A stretch of 64,000 nucleotides of DNA, from contig JAXGGA010005231.1 in NCBI GenBank assembly GCA_038373865.1, positions 16,114-80,113 on the forward strand, in the 5' to 3' direction. This document shows positions 34,036 to 64,000 of this stretch, one piece after another. The notes beneath the pieces were generated by a model that was not told the DNA's origin, made no database searches, and was given only the letters and a program-made list of their open reading frames with translations. How positions within the stretch are numbered: position 1 is the stretch's first letter; each line of letters begins with the position of its first letter. The stretch is from Uloborus plumipes (Eukaryota; Arthropoda; Arachnida; Araneae; Uloboridae). Both the position numbers and the translations under genes were made by a program.

Positions 34036-35776
34036 CATTACTTAAAGACGACGTAATTATTACTACTGTCTGTTCTTGAAAACCGTGATTAGCATTCTTA
34101 AAACATTCCACTTAGAAAAGGAGTGATGAGTTGTAAGTAGGAACTATCCGAAGTTTTCAATTTAAAACATGCATTCTTGCTATCCTTTCGACACATTCAA
34201 CTACACTATGTATTTAAAATTGGTATCGTTCTACGTTGTTTGATACGGCTCAAAATGCTTCTTATTATTCTTCCCCTTATTGTTATCTTATCACCCCTAT
34301 TTTAGTAAGATCAGAGAAGACCTGAGGCATTCGTAAATACGCGGAAGGTTTTACCTGAGAAAAATCAGACAGTACTCGTATTATGAAAATGACGTTTACT
34401 GAGAAATAACTCACACATTATCTTCATTGAAGCTGTGATGATACATAGATGCTTTCAGCAACGTTTCTATATGTCTGATCCTATTTTCAACAGGTGATTT
34501 GAAATTGCCCGATTTCTGAATGAAATAAACATTTTCAAGTATTCATGATTTACCACAGAGTTCGAGATCAAATAAAGGCCATCATTCCACCTCATTTTGA
34601 ATCAAATTTTACAGAACATCCGATAAAAGTCTTCAGAAAATCACAAACGTCCCTTTCGATCTATTTACTGAGGCATTTCAAAATCACTCTATAATGTATT
34701 TTGAGTTGAAATAGGAACTATGTTGCCATGCATACAAATGAAACGAAAATAATATTGACATTCACTTTGTGTTCTGGAAATGCTTAATGCATGTGTCTTA
34801 AAAGTGGTAGGGTAGCCTTCTCTAAGCTAAAATTTTAGTCTCTCTTTTAGTGAGGTAATTTCAAATTAGTTTCTAATTAGCATCTTCCGCTCATTTTACC
34901 TTTCTGTACAGTTTGTTTTAGTTTTAATTGTTTATATTCTTTTTGTAAATGCGCATTTCAAATAGGTTTATATTTTCGTCTTAGTTAGCAGAGTGCTCAA
35001 ATTCATAGCAACAATTTTTTAAGGCTCATTATTACATATAGGATTGGTGCAAACTGATTTGTTGAGTATTTACTTTTTACTTTGTAATTTATGCCGTATT
35101 TATGTGAAATTACTTAAAGACGTAATCTACACTGTAAATCTAAAACTTAAACTTCTTTGTTGTTCTGCGATTTTCTCAATATTGGTTAATCGTTTAGATG
35201 AACTTTATTCACATAGCGAAAATCTGTAAATTACATATTTTTGTAAACGTTCGTATGAATGTTGCGCTGGTTTTATGATCCTAAAAATAGCACCTTGTAC
35301 GTAAATTCAAATATTCGTGGAAAACGAATGCTTCTGAATTGTCAGTGTTCATTTTTTCCGATATCATTTTGAAGAATTTTCGAAGACCAGTTAACTTGAA
35401 TTTAAAATGAAATGTAAAATATGCACATCAGTATAAGCTCAAAAAGTAATCCACTAAATTCCATTTTTTGTGAACGAAAAATTTTTTTTCCGTTAATTAT
35501 CTTGAATTGTGGTAAACTTTGTTCTTATTAAATATATTTTTTAAAAAAATAGAAAAACTTATAAAGTATGAATGTTGAAGAAACTTTATACTACTAGCTG
35601 GAAAAGAATCAAATAAAAATATCTTAATATATAATATTAAAAAGTGTAAAAAAAAAAAAAAAAACTTTCCGTCGCGATTTTAGCAATTAATAAATAGTCG
35701 TGGAAAATTAAATGATATGTAACTATATGTAAGTAAAATCCTTACAAGTCAATACAATGAATGCAATAGGAGCATT
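34036..35776. other. AT-rich intergenic DNA, nothing recognised
   Basis: No exon-like frame or element boundary seen. Confidence 0.5.
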
Positions 35777-35895
35777 AACATTTCATCAATGACTTAACCG
35801 TTGAGATAAATTTATCACAATATTACCTAGAAACATTTCATCAATGACTTAACCGTTGAGATAAATTTATCACAATATTACCTAGAAACATTTCA
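35777..35895. repeat. 55-bp tandem duplication
   Basis: Two identical 55-bp units (35777-35831 and 35832-35886), each beginning AACATTTCATCAATGAC, followed by the first bases of a third. No mismatch between the units, so recent. Confidence 0.95.
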
Positions 35896-36135
35896 AAGTA
35901 TTTTTTAACTTCAATGACTCTGAAATGTCTTTAGATATTCAAAAACATGTTGGCTGTTTTGAGTAATATTTTAAAGCCAAATTATAAATATCATGGGAAT
36001 AACAAATGCTTATTAGTTATTTTGAGGCTTATACATATATTGACAAAATGCAACATTATTGTATCCAGTAATAAAAGAAAAGGTTGCCAACACAGTGACA
36101 ACAAAAAATACAAAATAACAAAAACAGCAAACCTG

Positions 36136-36168
36136 CAAAAAAAAAAAAAAGGGGGTGGGGGGGGGGAA
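36136..36168. repeat. A-run/G-run
   Basis: A run of about 14 A followed directly by a G-rich run (GGGGGTGGGGGGGGG). Confidence 0.8.
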
Positions 36169-38151
36169 TAAAAGATAACAATTGTGGTGTTTTTGACTTT
36201 AAAAAGAAATTTACTCTATTATCCGGACAATAAATTTTTCTAACAATGAAAAAACAAGTTGCTTGAGTGGTGTAATGAAAAAACAGCAGCTAAGCGGAAA
36301 ATGATAAAGGCTGTTTTTTTAGATGTTTTTCTTTAAAAGCACTTATTTTTTCTATTGTGCAATATCCTGTTTCCAAATAAAACTTTATATTTTTCCTCCG
36401 CACATTTTTTACAAAAAAAAAAAAAAAAAAAACAGCAAAACAAACAATAACACCAAAAAAAGGAATTTTTAGTTTCAAATTTCAGTACATAGACAAGCAA
36501 ACATCAATGTCTACCCTATTAGTTAAAGTTCTACACACAAAAAATATACTTTTACTTTTCATAAATATAGGGGTCCTAGAATTCTCTGTGATTACTGAGT
36601 ATCAAAACTGACAAAAGAAACTAAACATGTGTTTGAAAGACATTATAAAATTTTTACATACTAGTTTTTGGATTAGCTGAAATATTTCAAAGCCACTGTT
36701 GGTTATATAGTAACGATTCCTTTTGACATAACATTTTATAATCATTGAACGTGATAAAATTTGAAAAAAAATGCAGATAATTATGCGATTAACGAACATT
36801 ATTTGATCAACTTTCAGGATTTAAAAGAAAATAATCTATCCTTTCAAAAGAAGATTGTTATGAAGCATGATTTTACGACAGGACTACCTTTATACACAAT
36901 TCAGAACGAGGAGTTTCTTAACCTCTACACTTTTCACTTAGTTGGAAGCTTAAAATTTTATGTAAATTTTCTTAAATTGTAGACAATCATCTGCAATTAG
37001 CTATTGTAAACAGAATTATGCGTAGATAGTTTCTTATGAAATAAAACACTAATTTAAATTCCTTCATTTTGAGTATATTCGATGTGTTTAAACATACTAC
37101 ATATTGCCTTAGCTTAAAATAAATCATTTAAACATTTTGTACTGCCTTTTGTGATTATTTAAAAAAAAAAAAAGTTATTTCTCCTATACTTAAATTAATT
37201 ACATTTCAATACTCGTTGTGTTGACGAGTATTGAAATATTACTCATTTAAGCATGTCTTGTTGAAATATGTGTCGTTTTATTTTTGTCTAAAAAAGAATA
37301 TGGTTCCAAATGATCCAAATTTCGATTTAAATTTACCTTTTAACTATATCTGTTTGAATTCCCAAAGTTCTGTAGTAACTTCCTTTATTACGTATCTATT
37401 TTGCATAATAAGTAGAGCCAGTTATCCGTAGAAAGTTGAAATTGTCTATCCCATAGTTGGGTATCTATATGATTGGTTGTTCTTTAGAGCTTTCAAGCGG
37501 AACTGGTCTCGTCTTTTGCATTAAGTTGGATTTTCACAAAGACATAATTATTGTTTCAAACTTTGCTCAAATTTTCCATAGTATGTAATTATTTTAAGGA
37601 ACATTATGAACTGAATTATCGCCTCCTTGAAAATGCACATGTTTTGAACTGGTTTAACACATGTATCCTTCTAAACGATCAGTGGAAGTGTAAAATTGCC
37701 GCTTCGCATCCTATGATGAACCACAAAAGTCATAAACTTGTAGTTCAACTAGAATAAAATGTGTTAAATGAAATATCTTAATAAAAATGATAAGTTTTTG
37801 CTAACCTTTAATTTTGAGATTTGAAAATATTTGATCAGTATAATAAGGAAAAAGGGAAAGTGGTGCCTTGAAAATAACAGCTGACAAAACAAAACGTGTT
37901 TCAAAAATCGTGCCTTTTATTCAAAAAATATTGGAAAAGTTGAATTATTAACAATTTATTAATTTAATTTAAAATTCAAAATAAGTTAAATGAATGCACC
38001 ATTTGTATAAACATTAAAAACACATAACGAGTCTTTAGGGTAAAAGAATTAAAGTGAAGCTATAAAAGTTTCATAACATAAGTTCTAAAAATGAAGTTTA
38101 TATAGGCTGAAATGAAAAACATTATGTAAATCGCTTATTTTTTTACCTTTT
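36169..38151. other. AT-rich intergenic DNA with one small hairpin
   Basis: The only structure seen is a 13-bp perfect stem, TTTCAATACTCGT (37204-37216) / ACGAGTATTGAAA (37224-37236), with a 7-base loop. No coding region recognised. Confidence 0.5.
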
Positions 38152-40213
38152 TAGCCTACTTTCCCGTTAAAAATAAAAGAAAGACGAAAAAAGTATTAAA
38201 AGTAGCTTAATGCATCTAAAAAATATCGCCAAGTCCAAAAAATATCGCCAAGTTAAAAAAAAATATCGCCAAGTACAAAAAATATCACCAAGTTAAAAAA
38301 ATAAAAAGGTAAAATGAGTATCGAAAAATTAAAAATTTGAAAGTAGGGTATTGAGATGGGGAATTTGTGCGTCGGTCGGTCTGTCGGTCGGTCTGTCTGT
38401 CCCCCCCTAATAACTTTTGAATGAACATTCCGATTTGGACAAACTTTTTTTTGTTGGAAAGATCTCAGCGAGTACAGCTCATTCCCATATTTGATTTTTT
38501 GATTTGAACAATTTTTGGTTCAACTTTGAGCCGTTCAAAAAACCGGTCCCGCGATACTAACTTTTTAATGAACAGTCCGATTTGAACAAACTTTTTTTTG
38601 TTGGAAAGAACTTTTCAAGGGTACTTCATTCCCGTATTTACATTTCCGATTTGAACAATTTTTCGTTCAACATTGAACCGCTCAATCAAGCTGTCACCCC
38701 TAATAACTTTTGAATGAACAGTCCAATTTAAACAAACTTTTTTTTGTTTAAAGCATCTCGGCAAGGATACTTTATTACCGTATTTAAATTTTCAATTTGA
38801 ACACTTTTGGTTCAACATTGAACCGTTTAAGCAACCTTTCTCCACCTAATAACTTTTCAGTGAACCGTCCGAATGGAATAAATTTTTTTTTTGTTCGAAA
38901 GATCTCAGCGAGTGCAGCTCATTCCCATATTTGATTTTTCGATTTGGACAATTTTTGGTTCAACTTTGAACCGTTCAAACAACCGGTCCCGCGATGCTAA
39001 CTTTTGAGTGAACAATCCGATTTGAACAAACTTTTTTTTGTTCGAAAGATCTTTTCAAGGATACTTCATTCCCGTATCTACATTTTCGATTTGAACAATT
39101 TTTCGTTCAACATTGAACCGCTCAATCAAGCTGTCACCCCTAATATCTTTTGAGTGAACAGTCCGATTTAAATAATTTTTTTTTTTGTTCGAAGGATCTC
39201 AGCAAGGATACTTCATTACCGTATTTAAATTTTCAATTTGAACACTTTTTCGTTCAACATTGAACCGTTCAAGCAACCTTTCCCCACATAATAACTTTTG
39301 CGTGAACCGTTCGAATGGAATAAACTTTTTTTTGTTTGAAAGATCTCGGAGAGACTTTCCCATACATTTCCATATTTCGCTTTTTGATTTGAACCATTTT
39401 TCGTTCAATATTGAACCGTTCAGCGAAAAAAAATTAACATTAGCGTCTACGGGGAATTTAAGTTGAATGTTGATCCTGAACTTAAAGTCGGATTTCCTTC
39501 AAACTAACTTTGTAAGAAAATGGTTTTGATAAATAATGTTTGTAACGTACTTTTCTGAGTAATCTTCTGTGAGGACTCTGATTCCGACTCCGACTCCGCA
39601 AACATGGCGGAAATGCAGGCTCAGAAAAAAAAATTACTGACTGTGCAGACGATTTTTTTTATTTATTCATTTGATTTATTTTATTTATTATTATTATTAT
39701 TATTTTTTTTTTTTTTTTTTGGCAGACGATGTTTTTTTTTGTAACAAAAATTTTTCATTCACGAGAACATTTTATTCTTTATTTATATTTAACAACTGGC
39801 AACAGATTAAAAGTGAAATTCGAGACATTTTATTAACGGACGAGTTTTTTTTTCTTTTTTTTTCCTTTCTTTGATAAAATGTGTTTTGATGCTCTTTGTA
39901 CTTTTGTTTATTTATTTATTTATTTTATTAATATTATTATTATTATTATTATTTTTTTTTTTTGAAAACGATGGAGGATTTTTTCTACGGAGGAACTGTA
40001 ACAGTTACTCTTTAAAAGGTGCGACAAAACTTTATTTATTCGTTAATTACTTTTTACGTGTCTATTTCATCTGATGAAAGGGGTATATTTTGCTTTTCGA
40101 AATCAGCTCTAAGTGCTAAAAAGGTATGTTTGACATAATTTTAAGTCTCAGATAATCAAGAGAATAATGATCAGATGCGAGAATGCCGATGTCGATGTAC
40201 GGGAAAGTAGGCT
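38152..40213. mobile_element. 2.06-kb TIR-bounded element carrying a tandem array
   Basis: Perfect 15-bp inverted ends AGCCTACTTTCCCGT (38152-38166) and ACGGGAAAGTAGGCT (40199-40213). Interior order: short AATATCGCCAAGT repeats (about 38219-38297), a GTCGGTCGGTCTGTC simple repeat (38371-38400), a seven-unit tandem array (38401-39430), an ATTCCGACTCCGACTCCG block (about 39581-39598), then TTA/TTTA-rich tracts. No transposase frame. The plan (inverted ends, simple repeat, internal tandem array) resembles non-autonomous Helentron/HINE-type or other satellite-bearing elements (inference). Confidence 0.72.
38401..39430. repeat. ~147-bp tandem array with trimeric higher-order period (~440 bp)
   Basis: Seven units start with TAATAACTTTTGAATGAAC or variants at about 38407, 38555, 38700, 38846, 38996, 39140 and 39289 (spacings 148, 145, 146, 150, 144, 149). 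Units 1 and 4 share GGTCCCGCGAT(A/G)CTAAC and ATCTCAGCGAGT; units 2 and 5 share CTTTTCAAGG and CGCTCAATCAAGCTGTCACC; units 3 and 6 share their own variants. A three-unit block of about 440 bp was therefore duplicated. Confidence 0.88.
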
Positions 40214-40549
40214 CGTTTAGTTCTTGACAGAACTTCTTGTTTAAAAAAGAATTTGTACTTATTGAACTACATATGTTTCCTTTTGAAAACTATCCAAATG
40301 TGTGGGATACAAGTAACAATATATTATTTATTTGGCGAAAAACAAAACGTATCTTTTAATGTGAAAAAAAAGAAAGAAAAATGTTGCAAGTCCTACTTTA
40401 AAACTTATCAATAAGAAAACTTAACGTTTTAAAAACAACATATAAAACAAATATTACGATAAATAGAGCTTTTTTTCAATCTTAAAATACTTGTGCCTTA
40501 GAAAAATGCTGCAAGCACAGTAGGGTTTCATTTAAAAAATAAATAAATA

Positions 40550-40723
40550 CAGTAGAGCCCGCTTAATGGAATAGCCATTTTTCCACGAAAAACTATTCTA
40601 ATAAGTGGGATATTCCATTATTTGGGATCAATACAATGCATTATAGTAGTTTCGTACATTAAAAATATATTATATTAAGCGGGATATTCTTTTAACCGAT
40701 ATTCTAATACGCGGGCTCTCTTG
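40550..40723. mobile_element. pogo/Tigger-like MITE (CAGTAGAGCCCGC ends)
   Basis: 174 bp with inverted ends CAGTAGAGCCCGC and GCGGGCTCTCTTG (last bases diverged). Internal phrases such as TTAAGCGGGATATTC and AAGTGGGATATTCC are typical subterminal words of pogo-like MITEs. Non-coding. Confidence 0.75.
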
Positions 40724-43631
40724 TAATTAAAACTGCTGAACTTAAGGTATTTCTTGAGTAACATTTGAATTTTTGCTGTAGTTACTGAGATTTTTCATTA
40801 GTTCAGAGGAATTTTGAAATAAATACATTAAGATACGAGTTTAATATTTTAGCTAATCCAAGAGCCATAATAAGTTCATATCATCACAAAAAGATTAAAT
40901 ATTTTAATCTGAAAATATATTTTTCATTTTTTATCTTCTGATATGTGCATCATTTAAGCATGTAAATATGTAAATATAAGTTCAATGGCATGGATATATG
41001 ATTTCTAGTACTTTTTCTAAATGGTCCCCCATGTATCTTATGATATTTAGGTAAAATTATTCTCTATAACTCTTTTCTTTCATATTTCAAATAATTAAAT
41101 TTAAATTAATAGAATTTATTGATGATCAGCATTTATACATGCAAGAGCTATAAATATACTGTTTAAAGTTTCCTATTATGTTTAACTATGATCAGTACTT
41201 TCTTCACTCAATAATATCCTTTTAATGAAATTACATTACAATTTCAAGCATTTTGAAAAACATGAAAAATAATGGATACAATTACAGTTTTCGATCATGC
41301 TAGAACTATTTCAATCAAAGTTTTCCCCAGTGAAGTGATTTTAATTACACACATATTGCTAACATTTAAGAAAAACTAAGTATAGAAAATTTCATACAGC
41401 CAAACAATAATTTATACAATAGTTTAGAGCAAACTTGGATGAGTTTTGTTAAAACGAAGCAGAAAAAAAAGAAGGGGAAGTACTGGATAAAAAAATAAGC
41501 TCAAATCCATTAAAGCTGTTTAAAAAAATAAAACAAAACGCATGCCTCGTGTGTATATCAACGAAAATTGATAGCTCCATTAAACATTTTTGCGTAAAAC
41601 TGAAATCATAAATGATTTCAACTTAGTCGAAATTCTCTGATGAATAAGAAACCTAATGTATTTACAAATCTCGCTGAAAAGTTTATCTAAAGAATAAACT
41701 TCACTGAATCAAAGTAAAACTACCATTAACACTGCAATAGTAGAGTGAAGTTAGTACAAGTAATTTTCATTTATAAAGAAAAAATAAATCAATAAAATAA
41801 CAGATGAGCTAAAATGTCAACTATAAATAAGGTAAGTACTGGAAATTTAAGTACCCTTTCATAATGCTGCAATTTTTTGTACAATTTTGTAGTTTCCATT
41901 GTTATTTTTTTTTTTACAAGTGAACTACTACTGTGATTTAACTATGGATTAAAGTTGCATTTTTTCCATTCATGATTATTTTGTATCAAAATAAGTAAAA
42001 TGGTCTTAATGTATCAAAATTTAATGAGTTTGATAAATAAGGTGTTCTGGTATTCATGCATGCATTTAAGGAAGAATTTTTAACTCAATTGTTAGCAACA
42101 ATTGCATAAAAATATTTGAATGCACAGGATTAAACATCTATGCTTCAACTAAATTTGTTGAGCCAAGTAAAAAGGTATCACTTTGAAAATTATTATGCAG
42201 AAACACACACTAGATATAACCACAGTTTTTGCTCAAATTTTAAACTTAGCTCAGAGGAGGAAAGCTTTGAATAAAATATTGAAAGCAAAATTATTAACAA
42301 GACTTTTGACAATTTCATTTTATTTAAAAAAATAGATTTTCACATATTCAATAACTTACAAAACATTTAATAAACACTTATTACTACCCGACTGGAACTA
42401 AAAATTGAATAAAATCAGATAGTTTATTTAAATGCAACAGTAAGCGTTATTTTTGATGCTGAATAGCTAAACGCAATTCATAAATCGAGAAATTGACTAC
42501 AATAAGTCTGTAAAAACTTGTAATCAATAAAATTGTCTTTGTTTACGGTAGCTGAATGCTTCAATAACACATGTTTATCCTAAAACAAATAATTTGATGC
42601 CTTCTGTTTATAAACTGGATATCACCAGCAAACAAAAACACCGACGAAAGACTCATTCAAATGCAACAGTCAATAATGAAATGGGTTGAATAATTGCACA
42701 TAATTCTCCGAAAATTGGCTCTAAGCAATAAAACATCTCATTAATCAAAACGTTCCCTATATCTAATGTGCTATTAAGTAAGTGTACCCCAATTAGCTTT
42801 TATTTTGAAGAAAATATTCTAGAAGTTACCTTTATTGACTTAGAGTGGACTAGAATAGCGGGTTCGTCTCTGTTCAAAAGAAATGATCAATAATTGTGAG
42901 GCAAATTAAAAACTGTTCAAGTTTTTATTAGGAATCCTAGAGAGGTTTAATAATAACAAAAATTTAAATTTCGTAGAAATTCACTGATAAATTCGGCATG
43001 AACAGCGAACAAGAATAGCGACATGTATCTCTTTCCATTGCAACATTTAAACATGAAGCCGGATAAATAACGGGAAGGGACACACTGGTAAGCTCGACAT
43101 TTCAGTTTGAGATGTATTCTCATGCTGGCCTCACTGAGTTTTAAGTATTTACCATATAAAAATACCCTTATCGCACTTTCTACAATTTTTCTTAAAATCC
43201 CGTCAAGCTGCCATCAGCATAATAAATACAACACCATACAAATTCTCAAAGTTATTTTTCACGAGGCGAGATCTATGTATAATATATCAATGACTCACAC
43301 AGGCTCATGAATCTCTTGTACAAGGAATCATGGTGCCACGTGTATGTAATTTCTCTCTTTTGTACACTTCATGACCATCAGCACCATTGTTCAGATAAAC
43401 GAAATTAAGTGAAATCATAACGCTACATCCACGTGTCCATTTTCTTCACATTTAAGTAGACAACAACACAAGGAATCACCGAGATGACGATGACGAACAC
43501 AACAAGATGGATGTTCCAAAAGCGACCACATATCCGCAGGTAGTACTGACTTATCGATATGTTGGTCAACAGAGTTGCACCATTCACTGGTTAGAATTAT
43601 GCCAGAACAGGAAAATTCTCAATGATATCCT
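40724..43631. other. AT-rich DNA downstream of PDE3; may hold its 3' UTR end
   Basis: No repeat recognised and no coding exon supported. On the minus strand, AATAAA at 42929-42924 lies about 700 bases after the inferred PDE3 stop codon and could be its polyadenylation signal (inference). The remainder toward 40724 looks like plain intergenic DNA. Confidence 0.35.
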
Positions 43632-60798
<17,167 letters not shown>

Positions 60799-60861
60799 TT
60801 AACGAGTGATTTCGAAAGTGTCATTAGAGTTACATCTTTAGAAAGAGCTTTTATGCATTAA

Positions 60862-61820
60862 ATACCTCTGCCTATGTGAATATTTTTCCGTTTAGTAATA
60901 AGTGCAGCTGATTTTGCAATAAATTTCATTTTAAGTTGCTCGAAAATGCGACGTATCGTTTCATTTCAGCAAATTAAAAACTGCGTAGTTACGTTTGAAA
61001 AATTTATTAATAATTTTCCATTTAACATTATACGTATTATTCCCAAATGGATTGATTTTTATTCTAATTCGCAATAATGCAATTTTTGTTTAATGTCAAA
61101 ATGTCATGCAGATATCAGATGCTTTTATTTTTCACAAATTCGTTGATTTGAAATAAAGATTACCTTTAGCGACATGAATTAATGATGAAAAATATATTTT
61201 ATGCACTGTTACTACACTAATGTTTTCAGCAGCGTTTGAAAGCGGTAACTCGTTATTTCATAATTGAATTAATTTGATAATCTTGTAAACACGTTTAATG
61301 TAATAATCAAATATTGTTACAACTTTTTTTTTCTTCTATTTCGTTCGGATTTTAACATTTCCACCTAAATCTCCCAGTTTTCTCCGTGATAGATTAACGA
61401 GATCAAAATAAAGAGGTTTTACGGCAAAAAAAAAAAAGTAATCTAGTTTTTCTGTGCAGTTTAATGTAACAAACTATTATTTTTTAAATGCCACAGTGTA
61501 TTAATATGAAAGCAAGATCATGCTTGTATGAATGTTCCTTTTTTTGTTTCTTTAATGACATAAAAAGTCAGCGTGATTTTTGAAATTTCAAATTTGTTGA
61601 TGTCAACGAATTTCAGTCCAGCTAAATTTTCTTAACTCAGGGCGATTCTAAAAGCATGGCGGGGTATCAGAAACTCCAAATTCGGAGTAATGGACCCATA
61701 GCTCTCTGTTGGATCGCTGTTGGCGAGCTGCAAAGTCTCAATTACCTTCTTCTAACTGCTTCTGTGGCATTGTACTTGTCCCATTTGTTGTAAATTATTC
61801 AATTAGTCAAAATAGCAATC
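60862..61820. other. PDE3 intron, nothing recognised
   Basis: AT-rich. No PDE3 exon found between 60777 and the right end of the window, so the upstream intron is longer than 3.2 kb. Confidence 0.5.
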
Positions 61821-62029
61821 GATGCAGAGGTGATGTATCATTTAATAATTAGTCCCACTGAGTCATCAGACCTAACACTGTGTTTGTTTTCGGAGAGAAA
61901 TGCAAATGGTATTGTGTTTATGTATTCCCTTTCACTTACTAACCTTGCTGGAATGAAAAATTTGACTACTGCAGTGATTTCTTCCCTGAAGACGTACATT
62001 TTACAGCAAGTGTTCAGAGAAAAGGATTC

Positions 62030-63060
62030 AGACTTTTGTAGGGGATATGAGCTTCTCTAATTGCTGTCCAGGTTTTACATTGTTAACTCAAGCTGAATAG
62101 GATGTTACCAATGAGTTGTTGAGGCATTATTGCTCATTACTTTTGTTCAGCCAGTCGCAGCTATAGGATCAATTCTGGTAGTAAATCTGCTTCCAAGCGT
62201 CTCCCTAGATAGTTCCGTACGTACATGCTAAATAGGACTTAGATCCGAAGACCTAGCTGGACACTCTCTTTGTTTAGTATTCTCATTCCCTAACAGCAAT
62301 TCGGCAGCAATAGTGGGATGCAGTGGGGTTGTGCAGTCCATTCAAAGGAACCGAAGATCCATAGCTCCTATGAAAAGACATACATAAGAATAAAGTACCT
62401 TTTTATGGTAGTGAGTCCCAGTGATTTAATATCTTTCAAAGATATGAGGGTCTGTAAAGGTAACAATCATGATGCCACTCTAAATAAGAGCTATCTAACT
62501 TTTGAACCGCTCCTTTGAAAACATTTTGGAGGTGTTTCTGCGTGTTCTTTCGCTGCTTGTGACATATGTCTATCGGTCAAGAATAGTCGTCCACACTAAA
62601 TCTACCCTAATCTATAAAAAGTACCAAACCTATGGATTTTTTGTCCAATTTAGGACGTCCTGGATTCCCATAAACGTGTTCTGCAAATAGCAGGCGTTTA
62701 AGATTCGTACTGCACTGTAATCGGGCCAACAAACCACCACTGTGCTGTCTTCTGGTCGCAGTGAGACGTAATATTGGTCGTCTAACTGCCTGCTGTTAGA
62801 TGTTTTCATATTTTTCTACTATGCCGCCTGTTCTTTGTTGCCTGTAGGGCAGCATATTGGTCGTCTGCTACTGTGGTTGTTCGTGGACGTCCACTGCCAA
62901 GCGGTTGGACAGCAATTCATGCAATGTAAAATGTTCTACAAAGTTGTGAAACTGCTATGGTGAATACCGAATTCTGAAGTCATTCTTATCACCTTGCGAC
63001 AATCCTCAGAAATTTCAATGATTCAACCTCAGGTGAAGTCATTCAGATGCCGTCTGAGAG
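62030..63060 (-). pseudogene. Tc1-like transposase remnant, minus strand
   Basis: Reading the minus strand from about 63060: MDLSDGI (start of the transposase), VQPLGSGRPRTT (the GRPR linker, about 62895-62920), then ECPARSSDLSPI-stop-HV (about 62215-62270), which is the EWPARSPDLNPIEHV block with a stop in place of the catalytic Glu. Finally AIREAHIPY (about 62040-62066), the usual C-terminal A-x-GGHTPY. Many stops and frameshifts. It is a different, older subfamily from the 16.1-kb element. Element ends were not located with confidence. It lies within a PDE3 intron if the gene continues to the right. Confidence 0.8.
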
Positions 63061-63772
63061 ATCCATAGTTCAGGATTTCACATTGATTTTCACACTATCA
63101 ATTCAACGTCGTTCAAATTGATACATGCAATGAAATTGCTTTCCCAAGAATACTGGGCTCACACCTGCAACGTTATTTACTCCCCCCCCCCGACACTCTC
63201 CCATCATGTCTAGCTGCATGTATTTACTTATGTCTGTGTAAACGTAACTGGCCGTAGTCGACATCCTAATTAGTCATTCACTCTGCTCTTCCTTTTCGTT
63301 TCGTTGATTTCTTTCCGTCTTTTCCAACAAATCCCAGGTGTCAGGTTCTCCTTTGAGACTGATACGGGCTGTAAATATCTTAGCGAGTAGTACTTTAAGA
63401 GCGAAAAACTTTCTGGGTTCATGCTTAAAAAATGAAGTTTCCTTTAAATTGTGTAAAAAAAAGTATGACAACTAAACTTTTTCTTTGCTCCTAAGATTTT
63501 ACCATTCTTTCTCTCGCTCACTGTGCACTGACATCATGAGAAAAAAACATTATCTCCAAAGGAAAACATGTTTGGAAAAACTATAAGGTATAAACTTTTA
63601 ACCTTTATAAATGCTAATATATTTTTAAAAATATTTTTTCTCATAAGTAGAGCCCTGCAGAAGAATGTTTTAAATTTCTTTGATAACTTTATTTTTGAAA
63701 AAACAACAAAATCTGTAAAAATTAATTGAAGCAAAATTTGGATTAAGGGCCTTTTAAATTATGACGGCAATG
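63061..63772. other. AT-rich DNA, nothing recognised
   Basis: Includes a 9-10 base C run at 63182. No exon seen. Confidence 0.45.
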
Positions 63773-63927
63773 TATCTATATCTATCCATCTATGTACCCT
63801 ATCTATCTATTTACCTATCAATCTATCTATATCTATTTATCTATCTATATCTACCTATCTATTTATCTATATATATTTATCTATCTTTATCTACCCATCT
63901 ATCTATCAAAATCTATCTACCTATCTA

Positions 63928-63958
<31 letters not shown>

Positions 63959-64000
63959 ATCTACATCTATCAATCTATATATCTCTCTCTCTATCTATCT
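63773..64000. repeat. (ATCT)n microsatellite running off the window
   Basis: About 228 bp of ATCT tetranucleotides with many interruptions (ACCT, ATAT, TTAT), continuing past the right edge. Confidence 0.95.

Noticed and set aside
43107..43310. 67-codon plus-strand frame downstream of PDE3
   Set aside because: No recognisable content; overlaps the presumed antisense of the PDE3 3' region.

Overview
This is eukaryotic, very AT-rich, repeat-dominated DNA. The only host gene I can recognise is the 3' part of a phosphodiesterase 3 (PDE3) gene on the minus strand. It has large introns with GT-AG splice sites. The transposon set (Tc1, mariner, and Tc3-like transposases of the type common in arthropods, many TA-flanked MITEs, giant foldback elements) suggests an arthropod, plausibly an arachnid. 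The taxon is inference. No prokaryotic operons, CRISPR arrays or viral genes were seen.

Layout. 0-18.4 kb is intergenic and mobile: a decayed Tc1-like element (1-808), several short MITE families, a tRNA-derived SINE fragment (about 6.0 kb), a MITE split by a CA microsatellite (8.0-8.7 kb), a dead mariner transposase (9.7-10.6 kb), a 2.3-kb palindrome (10.65-12.98 kb), a smaller palindrome (13.7-14.1 kb) and a nearly intact Tc1-family transposase with one nonsense codon (16.1-17.5 kb). 18.44-26.68 kb is an 8.24-kb nearly pure T tract broken almost only by single A bases. It is either an extreme poly(A) expansion or an assembly artefact. 26.7-43.6 kb is more AT-rich intergenic DNA with a nested transposon (30.4-32.9 kb), a TIR-bounded element holding a ~147-bp tandem array with trimeric higher-order structure (38.15-40.21 kb), and pogo-like MITEs.

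43.6-60.8 kb is the PDE3 gene (minus strand). Five coding exons can be placed with matching reading-frame phases (60574-60777, 55098-55259, 52378-52561, 49965-50042, 45168-45406), plus a probable tiny terminal exon at 43632-43646. Together they encode the C-terminal half of the catalytic domain and an acidic tail. The 5' part of the gene lies beyond the right edge. The introns carry a second copy of the nested-type transposon (46.7-47.9 kb), a cluster of a repeated GTTACCGATCTGAC word (48.3-48.9 kb), an 85-bp minisatellite (49.05-49.69 kb), a TIR element with a 144-bp module (51.16-52.25 kb) and three inverted repeats, the largest 2.8 kb (56.03-58.85 kb). 61.8-64 kb holds a decayed minus-strand Tc1 transposase and an ATCT microsatellite at the window edge.

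The most unusual signals are the 8.2-kb T tract; two giant palindromes, each built from tandem ~500-bp modules inside the arms; two different-sequence elements whose tandem modules both repeat at about 144-148 bp and share a degenerate word; and at least five transposon families whose terminal word is reiterated internally.
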